NCBI RefSeq assembly: GCF_021347895.1
Contig: NC_067130.1
Coordinates: 26,929,817 to 26,993,816 of the forward strand
Source: Acanthochromis polyacanthus
Taxonomy: Eukaryota > Chordata > Actinopteri > Pomacentridae
DNA: 64,000 bases
Reading direction: 5' to 3'
The notes under the pieces are model-generated. The model saw nothing but the letters and a program-made list of their open reading frames with translations, did not search any database and had not been told where the DNA came from. Positions 1-12,725 of this stretch are shown piece after piece. Position 1 is the first letter of the stretch. Every line of letters starts with the position of its first letter. The translations under genes and the position numbers were made by a program.

Positions 1-9
1 TCTCTGTAG

Positions 10-69
10 TTGTATGTGGGTCTCAGCGTGACCTTGAAGCACGGAGGTATTGTTTTGGCCCCAGCTGAG
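10..69 (+). CDS. candidate internal coding exon (60 bp), gene unknown
   Basis: A block bounded by an acceptor-like tctctgtag (ag at 8-9) and a donor GAG|gtaaac (gt at 70-71). The block is exactly 60 bp, so it would be phase 0 to phase 0. One frame is open throughout and reads LYVGLSVTLKHGG...APAE; the other two contain stops. In the open frame the upstream TAG forces the exon to begin after it. The polypyrimidine tract lies mostly off the left edge, so the acceptor cannot be judged fully. I do not recognise the peptide. It could be an internal exon of a gene whose next exon is the candidate at 52918-52976, whose open frame also starts in phase 0, or it could be chance. Comparison with fish transcripts would decide. 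Confidence 0.25.
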
Positions 70-3000
70 GTAAACCTGCATTGCATAGCAGCTCAGGGAC
101 GCTAAAGGAGTAAGTGCTTTATAGTTTGTGGATTTGTTTTCCTTGTAAATCCTGACCATACTCTGAGTGTAAATCACCCCACGCCCTGTCCTTGCATGCA
201 GAGTGGCGTTTGTGTTGTTTAAGTAGATATATTTTTGCATGTAGTGGATTGCAGCAGGGCAGTCGTCCAAGCGCTTCCCCCCTCCGGAGTCAGAGTAGTT
301 CCACTTAGCCGCTCTTCTTCCCTCCACTCAACAATCGATTCCTCCCCGCGGCTGGACTCTGCGCCCTCCCTTTCAACCCCAACATTATCCCAAAAGACTG
401 ACTGTAGGAATGAAAGGGGAAGGGAGAGAGAGACGATGAAACAAAGAAAAGATGCTTGCACAACAAAGAAGCAAGGTTTTCATCATCTGGCGTCACTTTG
501 TGTCATTTAATATTTATTCGGTCCGTTAAATTCCAGAATCAAAACTCTAATTTGTATTCAAAATTGAGTAAGAAAACAGTGCTGGCAAGTGCTTAAGCTG
601 GCAAAAGTGATTGTTGCGTGATTTTTTTTTTGATGGTTTAATGAAGTCAGAAAAGCAAAATATGGCATCCAACATATGCAAATTAGACAAACATGTCAGA
701 TGCTACAGTGGTTAATCAGTCAATCAACAGCACTATCATTTGGCAATTATTTGGTGCTTTTGAAGAATCAATACACCTGATTGTGAGGGTGGGGTTTTTA
801 GGACTCAGCAATGAGCCAGACAACAGATCATTTACACACATTGCAGACCGATGGATCATTGTTTTGACTCTGTGCTCACTTCTAATCCCCTCCAGACTCT
901 TTGGAGTCCAAACGCTCGCCGGTACACAACAGCAGACAGAACCGACAGCGCAAACACACACAGCAACATCTCCCTCTCCCACAAACGCCTACCTGCCCTC
1001 TGACACACACTCGTTCTGCCGATCCATCCCTCCATACCTTAATGAGGAAGCTCATTATGGACAAACAAGCTGCTGCTGCTCCTCTGAATAAACAACGAGG
1101 ACAGCTCGGGCTGCTTAGCTGAGTGTGAAGCCGCCGGCTGAATATTTTATTGATTCTGCAAGTCCAGCTGTTGATCTGTCTTGTGTACCCGTGTCATTAA
1201 TATAGTGTCTGCAGAACAAAGCTCTGCGTCCTGTGAGTTCATCAGGTTGCAGTAATTGTTAAGTGGCTGCTTTGCTGCTCAGGGTCAAGACTATGTGTTT
1301 GCATTTAAATTGGGCTTATGATCTCTGTCGTTGTGTTGTTGTTTTCTCTGGTCTTGTACTGCAGATTATCAGACTTTGCTTGGACTATGAGTGGTTGGTA
1401 ATATCTTTAGAGATGATTCGGAATTGAAATTTCCCAATAAATAATGATCCATTATTTCTTCAAGAATGACTTGAATGATTGGGATTTCTTTTAGTGCTAT
1501 ATCTTTTGCAGATTGTGTAGATCATAGAGTAAAGATGAGAAAAATGTAAATTTTAATTGTTTCCTACAACAAAAACACTGGTGGTGTAGAACAGATGGTC
1601 TCTCATTAAATGAGTCAGGTTAAAACCATTAAAATGTAACAGACTGATAGGTTCCACCACTTCATCTTCCAATAAATATATCGATGGAAAATGTTGTAAT
1701 TGGTAACACTGATAACATCCATCCATTCTCTGTACTCCGCTTTATCCTCACTTTATCCGCATTATATTTAGATGAGCTGCTTGTGTGGTATTGGTATTGC
1801 AAAAGCTGGCTCCCGGTCTTAATGTAGTGAAACTGAAGCACCATTATCAAAATTAACACAATTTATAATTACAGGTGCTGTATATGACATTCAGAGCCTC
1901 TGGATGTCACTACGTAGACCACCCCATCTGGACACAATTGCCACACCTCTCCCCACTCTTTGTATTTAATTTACAGAATTGTGTAAACCCCAAAAATCTA
2001 GCCACGTCATTAGCTGGCATTAGCATTGTAAAATACATATTGTGGCTGTGATTATTTATTGTAAACTTGAGAAATGCTATCTTCACTTTATTGGTCGTTC
2101 TTTCACTCTCCTGTGCATCTGCTCCTGTCTGTTTGTGTCTGTTTCACCATGATTTATTGTGGTTTAGTTTTATATGTCTTATTTCTTCATTGTGTTTGCA
2201 TATTTGGTGGTAATCCAGGAAGAAATAAATGATGATGGTTTTTGACTTACATCAGTTGTCTGAAAGACTTCTACCTCTTCTTTTTTCCACTCTGAACCTT
2301 CCAATAAGCCTGATGTGGAAAGAAAAATAGACTGTACATATGGCACACTCTAAAAATACTCATGAATTTCAAACACAGTAAAGGTAGAGCAGAGATGCGT
2401 GTGTAGCAGTTTTTCTCTTCCAGAAGGTTCATGAGCAGAGGTCATGGCCTGCCCTACTTTTCCCCTTCCATTCCCTCCTTTGGTCATATGCCACTCAGGC
2501 CTCTCCTTGGTCCTCATTTCTCAGCAGAGTTGAGCACATAAATTCATATTTTTTTGACCCTGTGGCACATTTCATATATGGTACATGATTTCTGTCTGGC
2601 TGTGGGGTTACAGTTGAGATAGATTCATTGTGTGCCCTGTATAGAACATATGCCACACGCAAGTAAACAGCAATAATGATGCTGCTTTTGTAATGTTCTG
2701 TATGTTCTTATTGTTTCTTATTCTTTGCCTGGTTTCTGCTCAATAAATAGTGAAAGCGTTTGCTGAGGAAATGAAACCTCATAGACAAAAAAATTTTGAT
2801 TGTTTCAAAGTGAATGCTAAATTATGTGTCTTTTATAGGGAAACATTTCTATGAACAGTCCCTGGAGCCAAAAGGCTTTTCAAAACATACAGTTGGAAAA
2901 AGAAAAAAAAAATCAAGAACCTCGGGGTGCAAAAAGCAATCTGAGGAAGAGAAAGGAGTCCCTCTGTATTGTGGAAATATATGCATTTTAGTACCTTGTG

Positions 3001-6000
3001 CTCTTGAGGTTCCTGTTAGAAATGCAGTCTTATTTCCTGCCTTTTTAAAATGAAAACACTTTTTCTTCCATAAACGTTGTCAGTGTAGAAAAAAAAACCA
3101 GCATGCAGTGACCATTTTTTCCTTTGGGGAGCTTGCGCATAAACGCATGAATGAATTGGACTGGAAAAGGGTCGGTGAGGCTGAGGTGTGTTGAAGCCAA
3201 GGTCTTGCCATCTAATGAAGTTTCTCCCTCTAATGTAATTAATTACAGCACTTATCTGACCAGAGAAAACCCAGCTCGATGGATTATATTAGGATGCACC
3301 ATGTTGGCCCTGGATGGCTGGCTGGGAAATGGATCATGATTATCTCGCCGCTAGAACAACAGAGACACACACAGGCCCATCGCCTCATATCAGATCAATT
3401 AGCAGTGAGGCTCTCGTTCCCCGAAATACTCAATTTCCATGAAGGCAGCAGCTTCCAAGCTATTTCACCGTCAAAAAAACAAAAAACAAAACAGCTACAA
3501 CTGCAATTATTTAGATTTTGGATAAATAAGAAATGGCATATCTTTGTAGCTGAATGTCAAATCAGTAAATCAATCCCATGTTTCAGTCCTTCTGGACCTG
3601 TTAATCTAATTCCACTGTCTTTGATTCCATACAAAGTCAATTGAAAGACATGAGTAGACACGGACAGAAGTGGATTTGCTTTAAAAAAAACTGCAAACTG
3701 AAGCACATACCATCCGTGCATGTTGAAAGTGTTTCAGCTAAAGCCAGAGAAATTCTCACTTCACGACTGTACAGGGAAAAAAAGGAGAGAACAGAGAGAA
3801 ACTGGACTAAATGAGCAGCTACCTGGAGCTCCAGAAATTTTAAATCAATGCTAGCCTGTGCTGACGTCTGCACGGTAAAACTTCTCCAAGTAAGGTGAAA
3901 GATTGTTTCATATTACGTTGGAATGAATCATAATAGCCCTAAGAATACTAAACAAATCACATCAGACTAAAATTGCTGAGAACATGCACTAAGAGTGAAC
4001 TGTTTGAGAAATTCAGAGTTGAACCATTAAACTGTTTATCATCAATTCATGTCGAATAATTTTTTGGGCCGCTCAGAAGTCATGATTTGATAACGCACTG
4101 CACGGTTCTCCTTCAACACATACGAGTTACTACACCTGCTACATTCTACAGTGTGCTAGCTAGCTATATAAAGGCATCTTCCTTGGATGCCAGAATTTGC
4201 AGAACCGCTCCGTCTCTATATTTAATTTTATTAAAAATAATATGAAAGTATGTAGAAATGTTGGAAAGATTTTGTTAAATATTATTCCGATCGGGAGTTG
4301 TAGGGTCCCCACAAAAGGCCTCTATGGTGACCATTTATCACTGACAAACTGGGATTCACAGATATTCCATGACTAGTGAATGAAGCCAAAACCTCCCTTC
4401 CTGGCCTCCGTCCTCTTCATCCTCCCATCCATCCAACATCTGGTGCCACTGTTGGCAGTATGTGGCTGCCAATAACTCTAAGTTCCCTTGTGTGCTTAGT
4501 CTATCATAAGAGGTATCTCCATCCACGGCCACAAAGTGGTGAAACTACAGTGCATGTTTGTGATTTCACATGTATTTAACTCATTTTGTTTGGTTTAAAA
4601 GAAATGAGGTCTGTTTGCCTGGTTAGTATGATTCATTTTGGCTGCTGTGAAAGCTGCTAATCAGAGCCATTGGCATTTCAGAGCAGAGAACACTGTTTTT
4701 TTTTTTCATTAAAGATCTTATTTTGCATGCTTGCCAACCTTATTAATAATTCATATTAAGCTGGGTGGCTAATATTACAGTTATGTCACAAAAGCAGAAA
4801 ACATATTTTGCATTGCTTTACTCAGGCTTTAAGTTATGCAATTTAAGGATGAATGCAAAATTTTGCTCAAGAAGTTTCAATTGCTGCAGCAAATTTCCAT
4901 CTGTTCATGTCTGCATCTCTTGCATGTAGTAAACTCACATAAAATCATGTCAAATCACTATCAATGATGATATGTAGCATATGTTTTTTTTGCATTTTTT
5001 GATACTGTAATACACTATCTTTACATATACCTAATTTAAATTGTTTTAAATCCTTAAATTGCCCTGCTGCCTGTCTTAGGTGCTTTTGTGAAAGAGGATA
5101 GTAATCTCAAAGAAATTTTTCATGGTCAGTAAAGTTGAAATAAAAATCAGAGAAACTGAGTTCATCTTAAAAGTCACATCCTGCCGGTCACACATCCCTT
5201 TACAGTCACCTGATTGTAACCTCACTGCATCGTGTCTCTAACAGCCAGCAGCTCTGACACGATATCTTATGAGGTGGAATATTTGGAATGCTTCTAACAG
5301 CGCATGTCTCAGCACCCAACAGCAGCTTCTCATGGTGGCAAACGGCGCTTGTCTATGAAAATGCAATACCGTCCTTTTACTCACTCGGGGGGTGGGGGAT
5401 GAGACTCCGGCATCTTTATCTCCCACGGGCCGACACTCTCCATATTCCGACACTAAATTACTTCCTCTGCTGCTGTGATGGAGAAGTAAAAGAAAACGAT
5501 AAGTCTGAAGGCGTGAATATGGAATTTATACACTGTATAAACGACAGTTTCTTGTGGGATCCTTTCAAGCCCAACGTTGTGACAGATTGGAGAAATGACT
5601 CTTTAGAGTCCTGTGAGAGCCGATAGGCAGAGACGAAGCCGCACAGGGGAGGAATGAAGGGAAGTGTAGCATCTACCTTCTGTTTTCATCATCTGCTTTT
5701 TTTTTTTATTTGTCATACAGCACAGTACACTATATAACCTGTGTGTTTTGGTTCAGTAAACAATATTCCCAGTAGCACATCACATGACCTCAGCAACTGC
5801 AAGACTGGGAGAGAAAGTAGTGAGACAGAAAGGGAAGTTTATAATAAATACAAACTGAGAAAATGAATCTACTCCAAGCATTTTATTTGGAACAAGGTCA
5901 CCAACTGTTGACTTTAACTCTCTCATAGCTGTATTCAGTCCTCCCCTTGACTCATCTTGGGATATTTACTCTATCCAGTTCAGAAGCTACAGAAGAGTTT

Positions 6001-7614
6001 TTTTCTTGGATTCAGTGTTTAACTTTGATTTTTTTTTATGGTTAAACATTTAATTATGTTTTTTGTTGATTCTCAACTTTAGCTCAGCGGGGTCAAAAAA
6101 GCACTGAGATGTTTATATGCGTGTTATTCCCTGACAGAAGCTTGAAAAAGCCTACCTACTTTGTTTTCCTTTTGGTGCTCGAGCTGACACTGGCTTTTGC
6201 TCCTTGGCTTTGAATTTGCATATTCTCTGTGGTTTGTTTACCTCCAGTCGTCACACGCACACATAATTTCTCTCCGGCTTCCTTCAAAGACACTAGAACA
6301 ACTGGAAAAACAATGCGCTGATGGAATGTCGCTTTAATAGATGACAGGGAATCAATCGATTACCAACTTGGTCGACTATTGGATGCAACATTAAATACAG
6401 TAGATTCAACTCATGTTACACATAAATTAATGCATTTCTGTGGCTAATTTTTTGACATGAAGATGTGCATTTTTACTGTAAATATGTGTTGGTTATCAAT
6501 TTTTTTTAAATAATTATAATCAGCCTTGAAAAACCATATTGTTCAACTCTTGATAAACATTGTATCAGCATTTTCTGTTATGCTCTCCTTTATAGCTTAT
6601 TTTGTGTCATGTCTTATTGTATCCTTGGGCTCTTTTAGTTATCCAATCATACGCTATGAAAAAGAATATTTAACTTCTGTATATGCCCAGAAGTGAACCT
6701 GAAAGGCATCTGTTTGTAACTAAGCACAGCACAGTCTCATTTGTTTGCATTAGGGTTTTTTTTTAAGGCTGTGTATGGAATGAACCAAGTTAATCAGCTT
6801 GACAATCATGACAACACAAATCCAGCAGAACTCCAGGTTGAAAAATTTCCTTCCAGATGCATCAGATTAAGTGTAATAATTTATGAGACTCTCTTAGCAT
6901 CTAAACAAGCTGGCTGGGTAATTGAAATATGAGCGGGAGGCCTCAGCATGAAGTATTTTGTCAAACTGTGTTGTTTTATTAAGTAAGAATGATTTAAGCT
7001 GCTGCTGCAGAAGCCGTGCGTATTATTGAGGCAGAGCTCAGGCAAAGGATATGTGTGGGTAAGCCATATGTTACACTGGAAACCGTCACGCCGCATGAGT
7101 GTTAGATATATTTAGAAGGTTGCAGGCTCAAGGTGTTGAAGACTGCAGTGAGCAGACAGATCATTTGGCATCACAGTGAGTCTCTTGTTGTATTTGCACA
7201 CATTTACAGATGGCCAGAAAGAGTGATGTGATCATGGGAAGTGATTGGGAGACAACTGTAGACATTGGAAATGCACCATTTGGTCTGTTTGATGGACAAA
7301 GTGATACAAAAAAAGATCACATTTGCCTCAGATTGTAATTGTTGGAATATCATCTTATTGTTCAACCCGTAGAGGTGGTGGTGTTAAGGAACAACTGCCT
7401 CCTTGCCATCCATCCGTCCTGCTTCCGTCTGTCCAGCCTGGTTACTGCTGGTCACCAGCAGATATACATGCAGAGGTGTGAGATGTAGCATGTTGTATGC
7501 TGCTGCCCACACCCACTCACTGAAATACCAGCCTATATGGCCTGATAGGCTCCATTTCGCGCGAGGCTACTACAGACAGATCAGAAGAAAGACAGAGATT
7601 AAACCATCTTAAAT
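70..7614. other. long non-coding stretch, no gene seen
   Basis: About 7.5 kb without any convincing coding region on either strand. Open frames here are short, lack recognisable domains and sit among stops. Apart from a repeat tail at 1716-1765, I see only short homopolymers and AT-rich background (for example T runs near 625, 4697 and 5699). It is consistent with intronic or intergenic DNA. Confidence 0.6.
1716..1765 (-). repeat. 3' tail fragment of a teleost tailed interspersed repeat
   Basis: Read on the minus strand, the segment has the 'gaggataaagcgg...' motif followed by 'gaatggatggatg'. This is the typical end of the widespread fish repeat that terminates in GGAT units. Only the terminal ~50 bp remains. 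A fuller copy of the family lies at 50165-50540. Confidence 0.55.
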
Positions 7615-7615
7615 C

Positions 7616-8033
7616 TTAAAGGTCCCACATTGTGCCCCCCCCCCCCCCCCCCCTTTTTTTGAGCAAATTAATGAAAGTCTCACAGTGTGTCAAAATACTG
7701 CAAAGATGCTTCATTTCAACTTGATTGTACAACTCCTGATTCTGTTCTAGATTAGATGTTTTGTTCTGAAAACCATTGAGCTGCTGCTGGTTCCACCCCC
7801 TTCAGGATAAGCGTGCTTTCTGTGTCTCTGATTGACACCCAGAGCTGTCAATCACAGTGGGAGCTAGACGGCTATTGGTTAGTTAGGTGTTACATAGCAG
7901 CATCGGGGGTACATAGTTGTGGGTGGGAGGTTTGAGAAATGGTAGAAGTAAACACTGTCATATCTTCACTTCTGTGTGACATATTCAACCACGAACACAA
8001 TAAACATGTTTTTTCGTCACATTTGAACTTTAA
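7616..8033. mobile_element. TTAA-flanked MITE-like unit with a poly-C run
   Basis: The segment begins TTAA-AGGTCCCACATTGTG and ends ...TTTGAACT-TTAA. Its reversed end reads AGTTCAAATG, weakly matching the start AGGTCCCACA. The TTAA on both sides would fit a piggyBac- or Kolobok-type target duplication. The opening motif resembles a non-coding repeat common in fish genomes. It carries no coding capacity. The terminal match is short, so the boundaries are an inference. A C19 run followed by T7 lies just inside the left end. Confidence 0.45.
7635..7660 (+). repeat. homopolymer run C19 followed by T7
   Basis: Nineteen consecutive C bases at 7635-7653 are followed directly by seven T bases. A C run of this length is rare in AT-rich DNA. 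It is either a true slippage-prone site or an assembly artefact. Confidence 0.9.
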
Positions 8034-8364
8034 ACCTTAATTATCAAAATGTATTTATTGGCAAAGTGGAAGTATTTCAAACAAACAAATTACTAACCGT
8101 GCTGACCAAGACCAGAGAATCTAAAATGAAGCATGCTATTCTGGCTTCCTAGTAGGGTTGCATTATCTATTTTTATTCATGTTTGAGGAACACAAAAGAG
8201 CAGTGGATTGTGGATAGTAACGGTGATGGATTCTGAGCAGCAACTGCATGAGCAAAGCTAGCAAGTTTTCACAAGATCTTTTGCTAGCTTTAGCTCAGAT
8301 GATTTTATAATCCTTCTCTGATAACTTCTGTTTTTGAAAAAACAATGTGCAACAGTGAAGAAAA

Positions 8365-8655
8365 TGCTAGGAAGTGAACCTCCGGAGTTGAAAAATGAGT
8401 CCAATGTGAGAGCTCCTAAAACTGTAGTTCCTCAAATGGCCACTTGAGACTAGCTCCTAAAGCCAATCAATCCCCATAGACCCCCATGTCAAAATGCCCA
8501 ACTGTACAGCAGAAACAAACATGTTTACAGTCTGGTGCAAGAAACAGTTTTGGTCTTATTAGCTAAATCACTCAAAATGAACAGGGGTCAGTTTTTATAC
8601 AGCTCACTTATTTAGATTGTATTATGCCTAAAATAATGCATAATTAAAGAGCAGG
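8365..8655 (+). mobile_element. fragment of a teleost MITE-like repeat
   Basis: The stretch contains 'tggccacttgagactagctcc', 'caatccccatagaccccca' and 'acagcagaaacaaacatgtt'. I recognise these as consecutive parts of a non-coding repeat common in fish genomes. No open frame is present. The termini could not be located, so this is probably an internal fragment. The assignment rests on recognition only. Confidence 0.5.
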
Positions 8656-8784
8656 AATCAGGCACTGGAAAAAGTGTGACCATCACCTCATTTAGCTTTA
8701 AAACAACTGTTCAGGACACCTATGGTTGACATCTCGTCATCTTTCTTTACAATCTGCAATTTTGCCATTTCTGAAATCTATGTA

Positions 8785-9458
8785 CACTGACAGTCATTAA
8801 AAACTTTGAGACCATATTTTTCAACATCATTTTTATTTTGAAGCCCGAAACTGGATTTTCTTCATATGAATCATTTGTTTAGCATATTGGCATACAGAAA
8901 CAAAAATCTAAAGTTTCAGGAATGATTTCAAAATAAAGAATTTCACAAAAGAAAACTTCACCTGCCAAACACAGTCACAACAGTCAATACCGAGTATGGC
9001 CTCCATTTGCTTCGATGCAGGCAGCAATCCGTCGGCGCATGCTTTGGACCAGGCTTCTGATTGTGGGTTGGGAACAGCCCATACGCCTGGCTACATCACT
9101 GTAGCTCAAAGCGGCCTCCACCATACCCAGTGCCCGGAGACGTTGTTCATGTGATAGACGCGGCATGATGCTGTTCACTGGACTAACAATGGTGGCCTTT
9201 TTTGGGCCTTTATATAGGCCTTCAAAACCCATTCTCAAATTGTGCAGATACTCACTGAGTATTGCTTGGTGTGTATTTGGTTCACTTTTGCAAAGTGACC
9301 AACCCATGTGCAATGAATCATGACAAAATGACAACTCATCATTATCTCAACTACCAGGGCACTAGATCATCAGTAAATTCACAATGAATAATTACAACCC
9401 CCCTACAAGTAGAATTCTGCGTACATTTCTACCTCAAAGTTTCTATTGACTGTCAGTC
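8785..9458 (-). mobile_element. internally deleted Tc1-like transposon (674 bp)
   Basis: The element is bounded by inverted terminal repeats of about 26 bp. The left end reads CACTGACAGTCATTAAAAAC and the right end, reversed, GACTGACAGTCAATAGAAAC; both continue into CTTTGAG. It is flanked by TA at 8783-8784 and 9459-9460, the target duplication of Tc1/mariner elements. Intact Tc1-like elements run to roughly 1.3-1.6 kb, so more than half is missing. What remains on the minus strand is the transposase start and its last codons joined in frame (see 8984-9166). It could be mobilised only in trans. Confidence 0.9.
8984..9166 (-). pseudogene. Tc1-like transposase, N-terminal HTH fused to the C-terminal tail (60 aa)
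   Basis: The frame starts MPRLSHEQRLRALG and continues through SYSDVARRMGCSQPTI, the first helix-turn-helix of the paired-like DNA-binding region of Tc1-type transposases (residues ~1-40). From about residue 39 it reads IRSLVQSMRRR and ends NGGHTRY, the C-terminal end typical of this Tc1 lineage. The second DNA-binding subdomain, the linker and the whole DDE catalytic domain are absent, so it cannot catalyse transposition. The join lies where both halves carry a similar IR.LVQ motif, suggesting deletion between short similar sequences. An upstream in-frame ATG would extend the frame to 9334, but the family normally starts at MPRL, so I chose that start. If translated, the peptide might still bind DNA, which is speculative. 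Confidence 0.85.
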
Positions 9459-9460
9459 TA

Positions 9461-10867
9461 TAATGCATGGTGGAGGGATTTCTTTTTAGACTCAGAAATA
9501 AAAAAGATTTTACCTACACAAATCAAGGCTCTAAAGATAGAAGATGAAGTATGCTATAGAAAGTATAAGAGCCTTGAGACACATTTTTAGTCATATACAT
9601 TAACTTGACTCGCCTGAAACAGAGTGACACGCCTCGTTCTCTGCCAGTCATCACATGGCACCATGAAGGTCAGTGCTTCAAGTTCCAGATTAGATTTTTT
9701 TTTTTTTTTTTTGCTGAGCTCTACTTCTATAACCCAAGGCCTTGTCCTTCATGAGCTAATGTCATATCTTTCCACTGCTAATGCATGACCTGCTAGAGGA
9801 GGTTATCGGTGTTTGTGTGTTTATCTATGGGGGCAATGCATCAGGGGAGCATGCTGCTTATTTCTTTGCTTCATTTGAGCGATTTGACCCCATGGAGGCT
9901 CTTTATGTAAACCTTGTCTCACCTCGCAGATGACTCGACGTATAGATGCTCGTCCGTGTTGACTCTTTGGCGCTTGAGGGAATAGGAATGCCTCCATACT
10001 TCCCTGACACTGGATATATCAACAGACTTATAGCAATACCAGTAATCTCCCTCCATTCTCCTTCAATTAAACTCAATTACCTCTCACAGAGACCCACTTC
10101 AGGCCTCCTCAGGAGGAGCTTCTTACTATATGTGTGCATTTCTATGCAGCTCCTCAGCATGTAAGAGTCAATCTGAGATGATGTTTGATAATGCTCTGAT
10201 TAATATTGCATGTTTTGTCTCACTTGACTATTAATGTATTCCTGCTTGCTTGTATGGTATCTGTGTGGCTCATCTCTTAGGCGTTTCTGCTTGTTAGGCT
10301 GCTCCCATGTGTGTTTGTATGTATGTGTGCGCTCAGACCCCACACACACTTATAGCAGATAAGAGCCCATTCTCAGGCACAGTGTGAGTAGCAGTGAGGA
10401 GGCAGGAGAGGGATAAAAGACAACAATGGGCCACTGTTTATTGTCTTTTCAGACACCACAGAAGAAGAAGCGGTGGCTGAATAAAGCAGAAATAGTGGTG
10501 CAGGTATCTACAGTCACTAATTTGTCCAAAATGTCATATGTAGTAGTCACATGCTTGGGTTGATGCTGTGGTTACAGCCTGTTATTACTGCGGTTAAGGG
10601 AAAAATAAACACAAGCACAGTTACATAATGGGCTTTTTTCTGCTTGTTCTGTGACATGATTTACCACAAACTAGAGCTGATTTCTGTTTGCAGAGAGAAC
10701 CGGATTTTAAACTTGTTTTTTTTTTTTAAAAAAAAACCATCTGCAACAGTAGAATTAATGTTCAAAACTTAATGGTATGTCTTTAACTTCGTGCATACAG
10801 TAAAATCAAAAAAAAAAAAAGATTGGCAAGTAAAATTTTGGAGTGTATCAACATACCATGCTATTTT
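9461..10867. other. non-coding stretch
   Basis: No gene or recognisable element is visible. The notable simple sequences are a T18 run at 9695-9712 and a T12/A9 junction at 10716-10736. Open frames are short and without domains. Confidence 0.6.
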
Positions 10868-10985
10868 CAAATCAAATCAACCTTTATTGTCATTTAGCTG
10901 TACATATAACCATAGTGCAGGCAACATGAGGGGGCGGTTCTCTAGGAATGCCATAGAACAGAAGAAATAAGGAACACAATTTAAA
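10868..10985 (-). repeat. LINE/SINE-type 3' end, minus strand
   Basis: On the minus strand the segment ends with 'aatgacaataaaggttgatttgatttga'-type sequence: an AATAAA-like signal followed by short TTGAT units. This is the usual 3' terminus of several fish non-LTR retroposons. The 5' part is absent or too diverged to see. Confidence 0.55.
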
Positions 10986-10990
10986 ACATG

Positions 10991-12240
10991 CACACATAGA
11001 CATCCCTGGAACGTATTGCAGCTATGAAATTGAAATGATTTCTCTTAAATGTGTCCATAGTAGCAGCCTGTGCTTAAAGTGACTCTGTGAAGAATAAATA
11101 ATTTAAAACTAATGCTCTAACTAAAGCTAGTGTGCAAATTTTCCTATTTTAGAGATTTATTTTATTATTAGATTATATTGTGATCATTATGCATTCATTA
11201 CAAGCTATATACTACCTTCACTACATGGTTTACTGCAAACATACACTACCTTTATACAGCGAATATTTGTTGTTGTTTTTTTGTTTTTGCTATGGAGCAG
11301 TTATTGTTCTCTGGAGAGAGAATAAAGGAGCCATTCTTCAGCTGGAAACTGTTACATCTTAATTATGTTCTTTGTACTGGAAGTGATGGGAGCAGCCCGG
11401 CTGCATCGTTGCTTAATGCAGAGCCAGCAGTCTGCACGAGAGCGCATCAGTCCTGAGGGAATTGTTCCATCTTGACACCCCCCATGGAGCAGCCAGGGAT
11501 GAGTGGAGAGAGAACGGGAGCACTGAGATGGACGGGAACAAACACAGAGATGGACACGGGCCAGACACCCCTCACGGCTGTTTGGGTTCCACGCCACTCG
11601 CACAGATGTTACAGACCGCCGACCCTCAAACTGCATCGGATCACCAAGTTTAAAAAGTTTTCAGATTTTTCTTTGCAAAGGCTGAGTTTGAAAAAGTTCA
11701 CAATAAGAAGTTGTAATTGTCATGCATGAGTGGTAGATTTAAAAAGTTGAAAGAGTCGGGACAGATGTAGAAGGGTGAAGGAGACTTCCAATTTCTAATT
11801 ACCCAAGCTGGGACTGTTACCAGTCTAGTTGTTTAATCTGACAGTTCCAATCATATTTTCAGAATTTTTTTCCATTTTGATGAGCAAGGAAGCTTCCAGT
11901 CCAGTTTAGTCTGTCTGTAGTGATGCTACTGGCAGATCTGGAGCTGTTGAAGTTGTAGCTGGAGGCGGCTGCCTATAAAACGGAGGATTTGGTGAAATGG
12001 GATGAATACTGAATTACTAATCAAACAGACTTCTCCGTGTCAGGTCTGCAGGATTGACATTTGAACTAATCGAGGCATTTTTTTTTTTTGCCCATTCAGT
12101 AATTGCAAGTGATGATTTATAATTTCACAAATTCAAAATAGCCATTTAGCATCTATTCTAACATCAACTGCATAGAAACTACCGTCATATAGGCATTTAT
12201 GTGCCTGTATATTCTTCTCTCTCCACTTCTCCTCTTTAAT
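10991..12240. other. non-coding stretch
   Basis: No gene or clear repeat seen. The 11460-11640 interval is less AT-rich and carries overlapping open frames on both strands, but none shows a domain or splice context. Confidence 0.5.
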
Positions 12241-12725
12241 ATGTCCGTATGGTGTTTTATTTTAATAGTCTAGATGACACATCATGAGTAAAATTAGCAA
12301 TTTACTTCATGGCCATTTCCACCATGAAACTGCAGTGTAAAAATACATATATTTGTACCTTCAGCATTGCGTGCATAACGAACTCAGGGCACCAATCCTG
12401 CCTACGTGTCGGATGAGACTTTATTATTCGTCTTTGTAAAAACTGATTTCCACTTTGAGCACGTGTGACTGAATTATGCCAACAATGCAACGCTTCATCG
12501 TGTAGAATCGAGCAATTTTTACTGTGTTGTATGTGAGTTGGTAGGTAGAGCTGCAGTGGGAGAAGAGCGTGGTGGGGACATCACAGATCCTTATATTATA
12601 AAGAAAGCAACAGTGTGAGCTATGTCTAAGGCATTTTGAATCATGAAACTATTTTTGTGGAAGAAAACTTTTAAATGTGTAACTTTGACACACCAAGTTG
12701 AGGTTTACTACTTTAATCAATGACC
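12241..12725 (+). repeat. dispersed ~0.48-kb repeat family, copy 1
   Basis: The copy begins atgtccgtatggtgtttt, continues with gacacatcatgagtaaaat, and near its end has aatgtgtaactttgacacac. The same landmarks occur in the same order and spacing at 34877-35330 (plus) and 40653-41131 (minus). Lengths are 485, 454 and 479 bp. This copy is the most diverged. I see no coding sequence and no terminal inverted repeats, and I do not know the family name. Confidence 0.7.

Noticed and set aside
7403..7612. Short plus-strand frame in a less AT-rich segment
   Set aside because: 69 codons with no domain, adjacent to a mobile element, and lacking splice signals.
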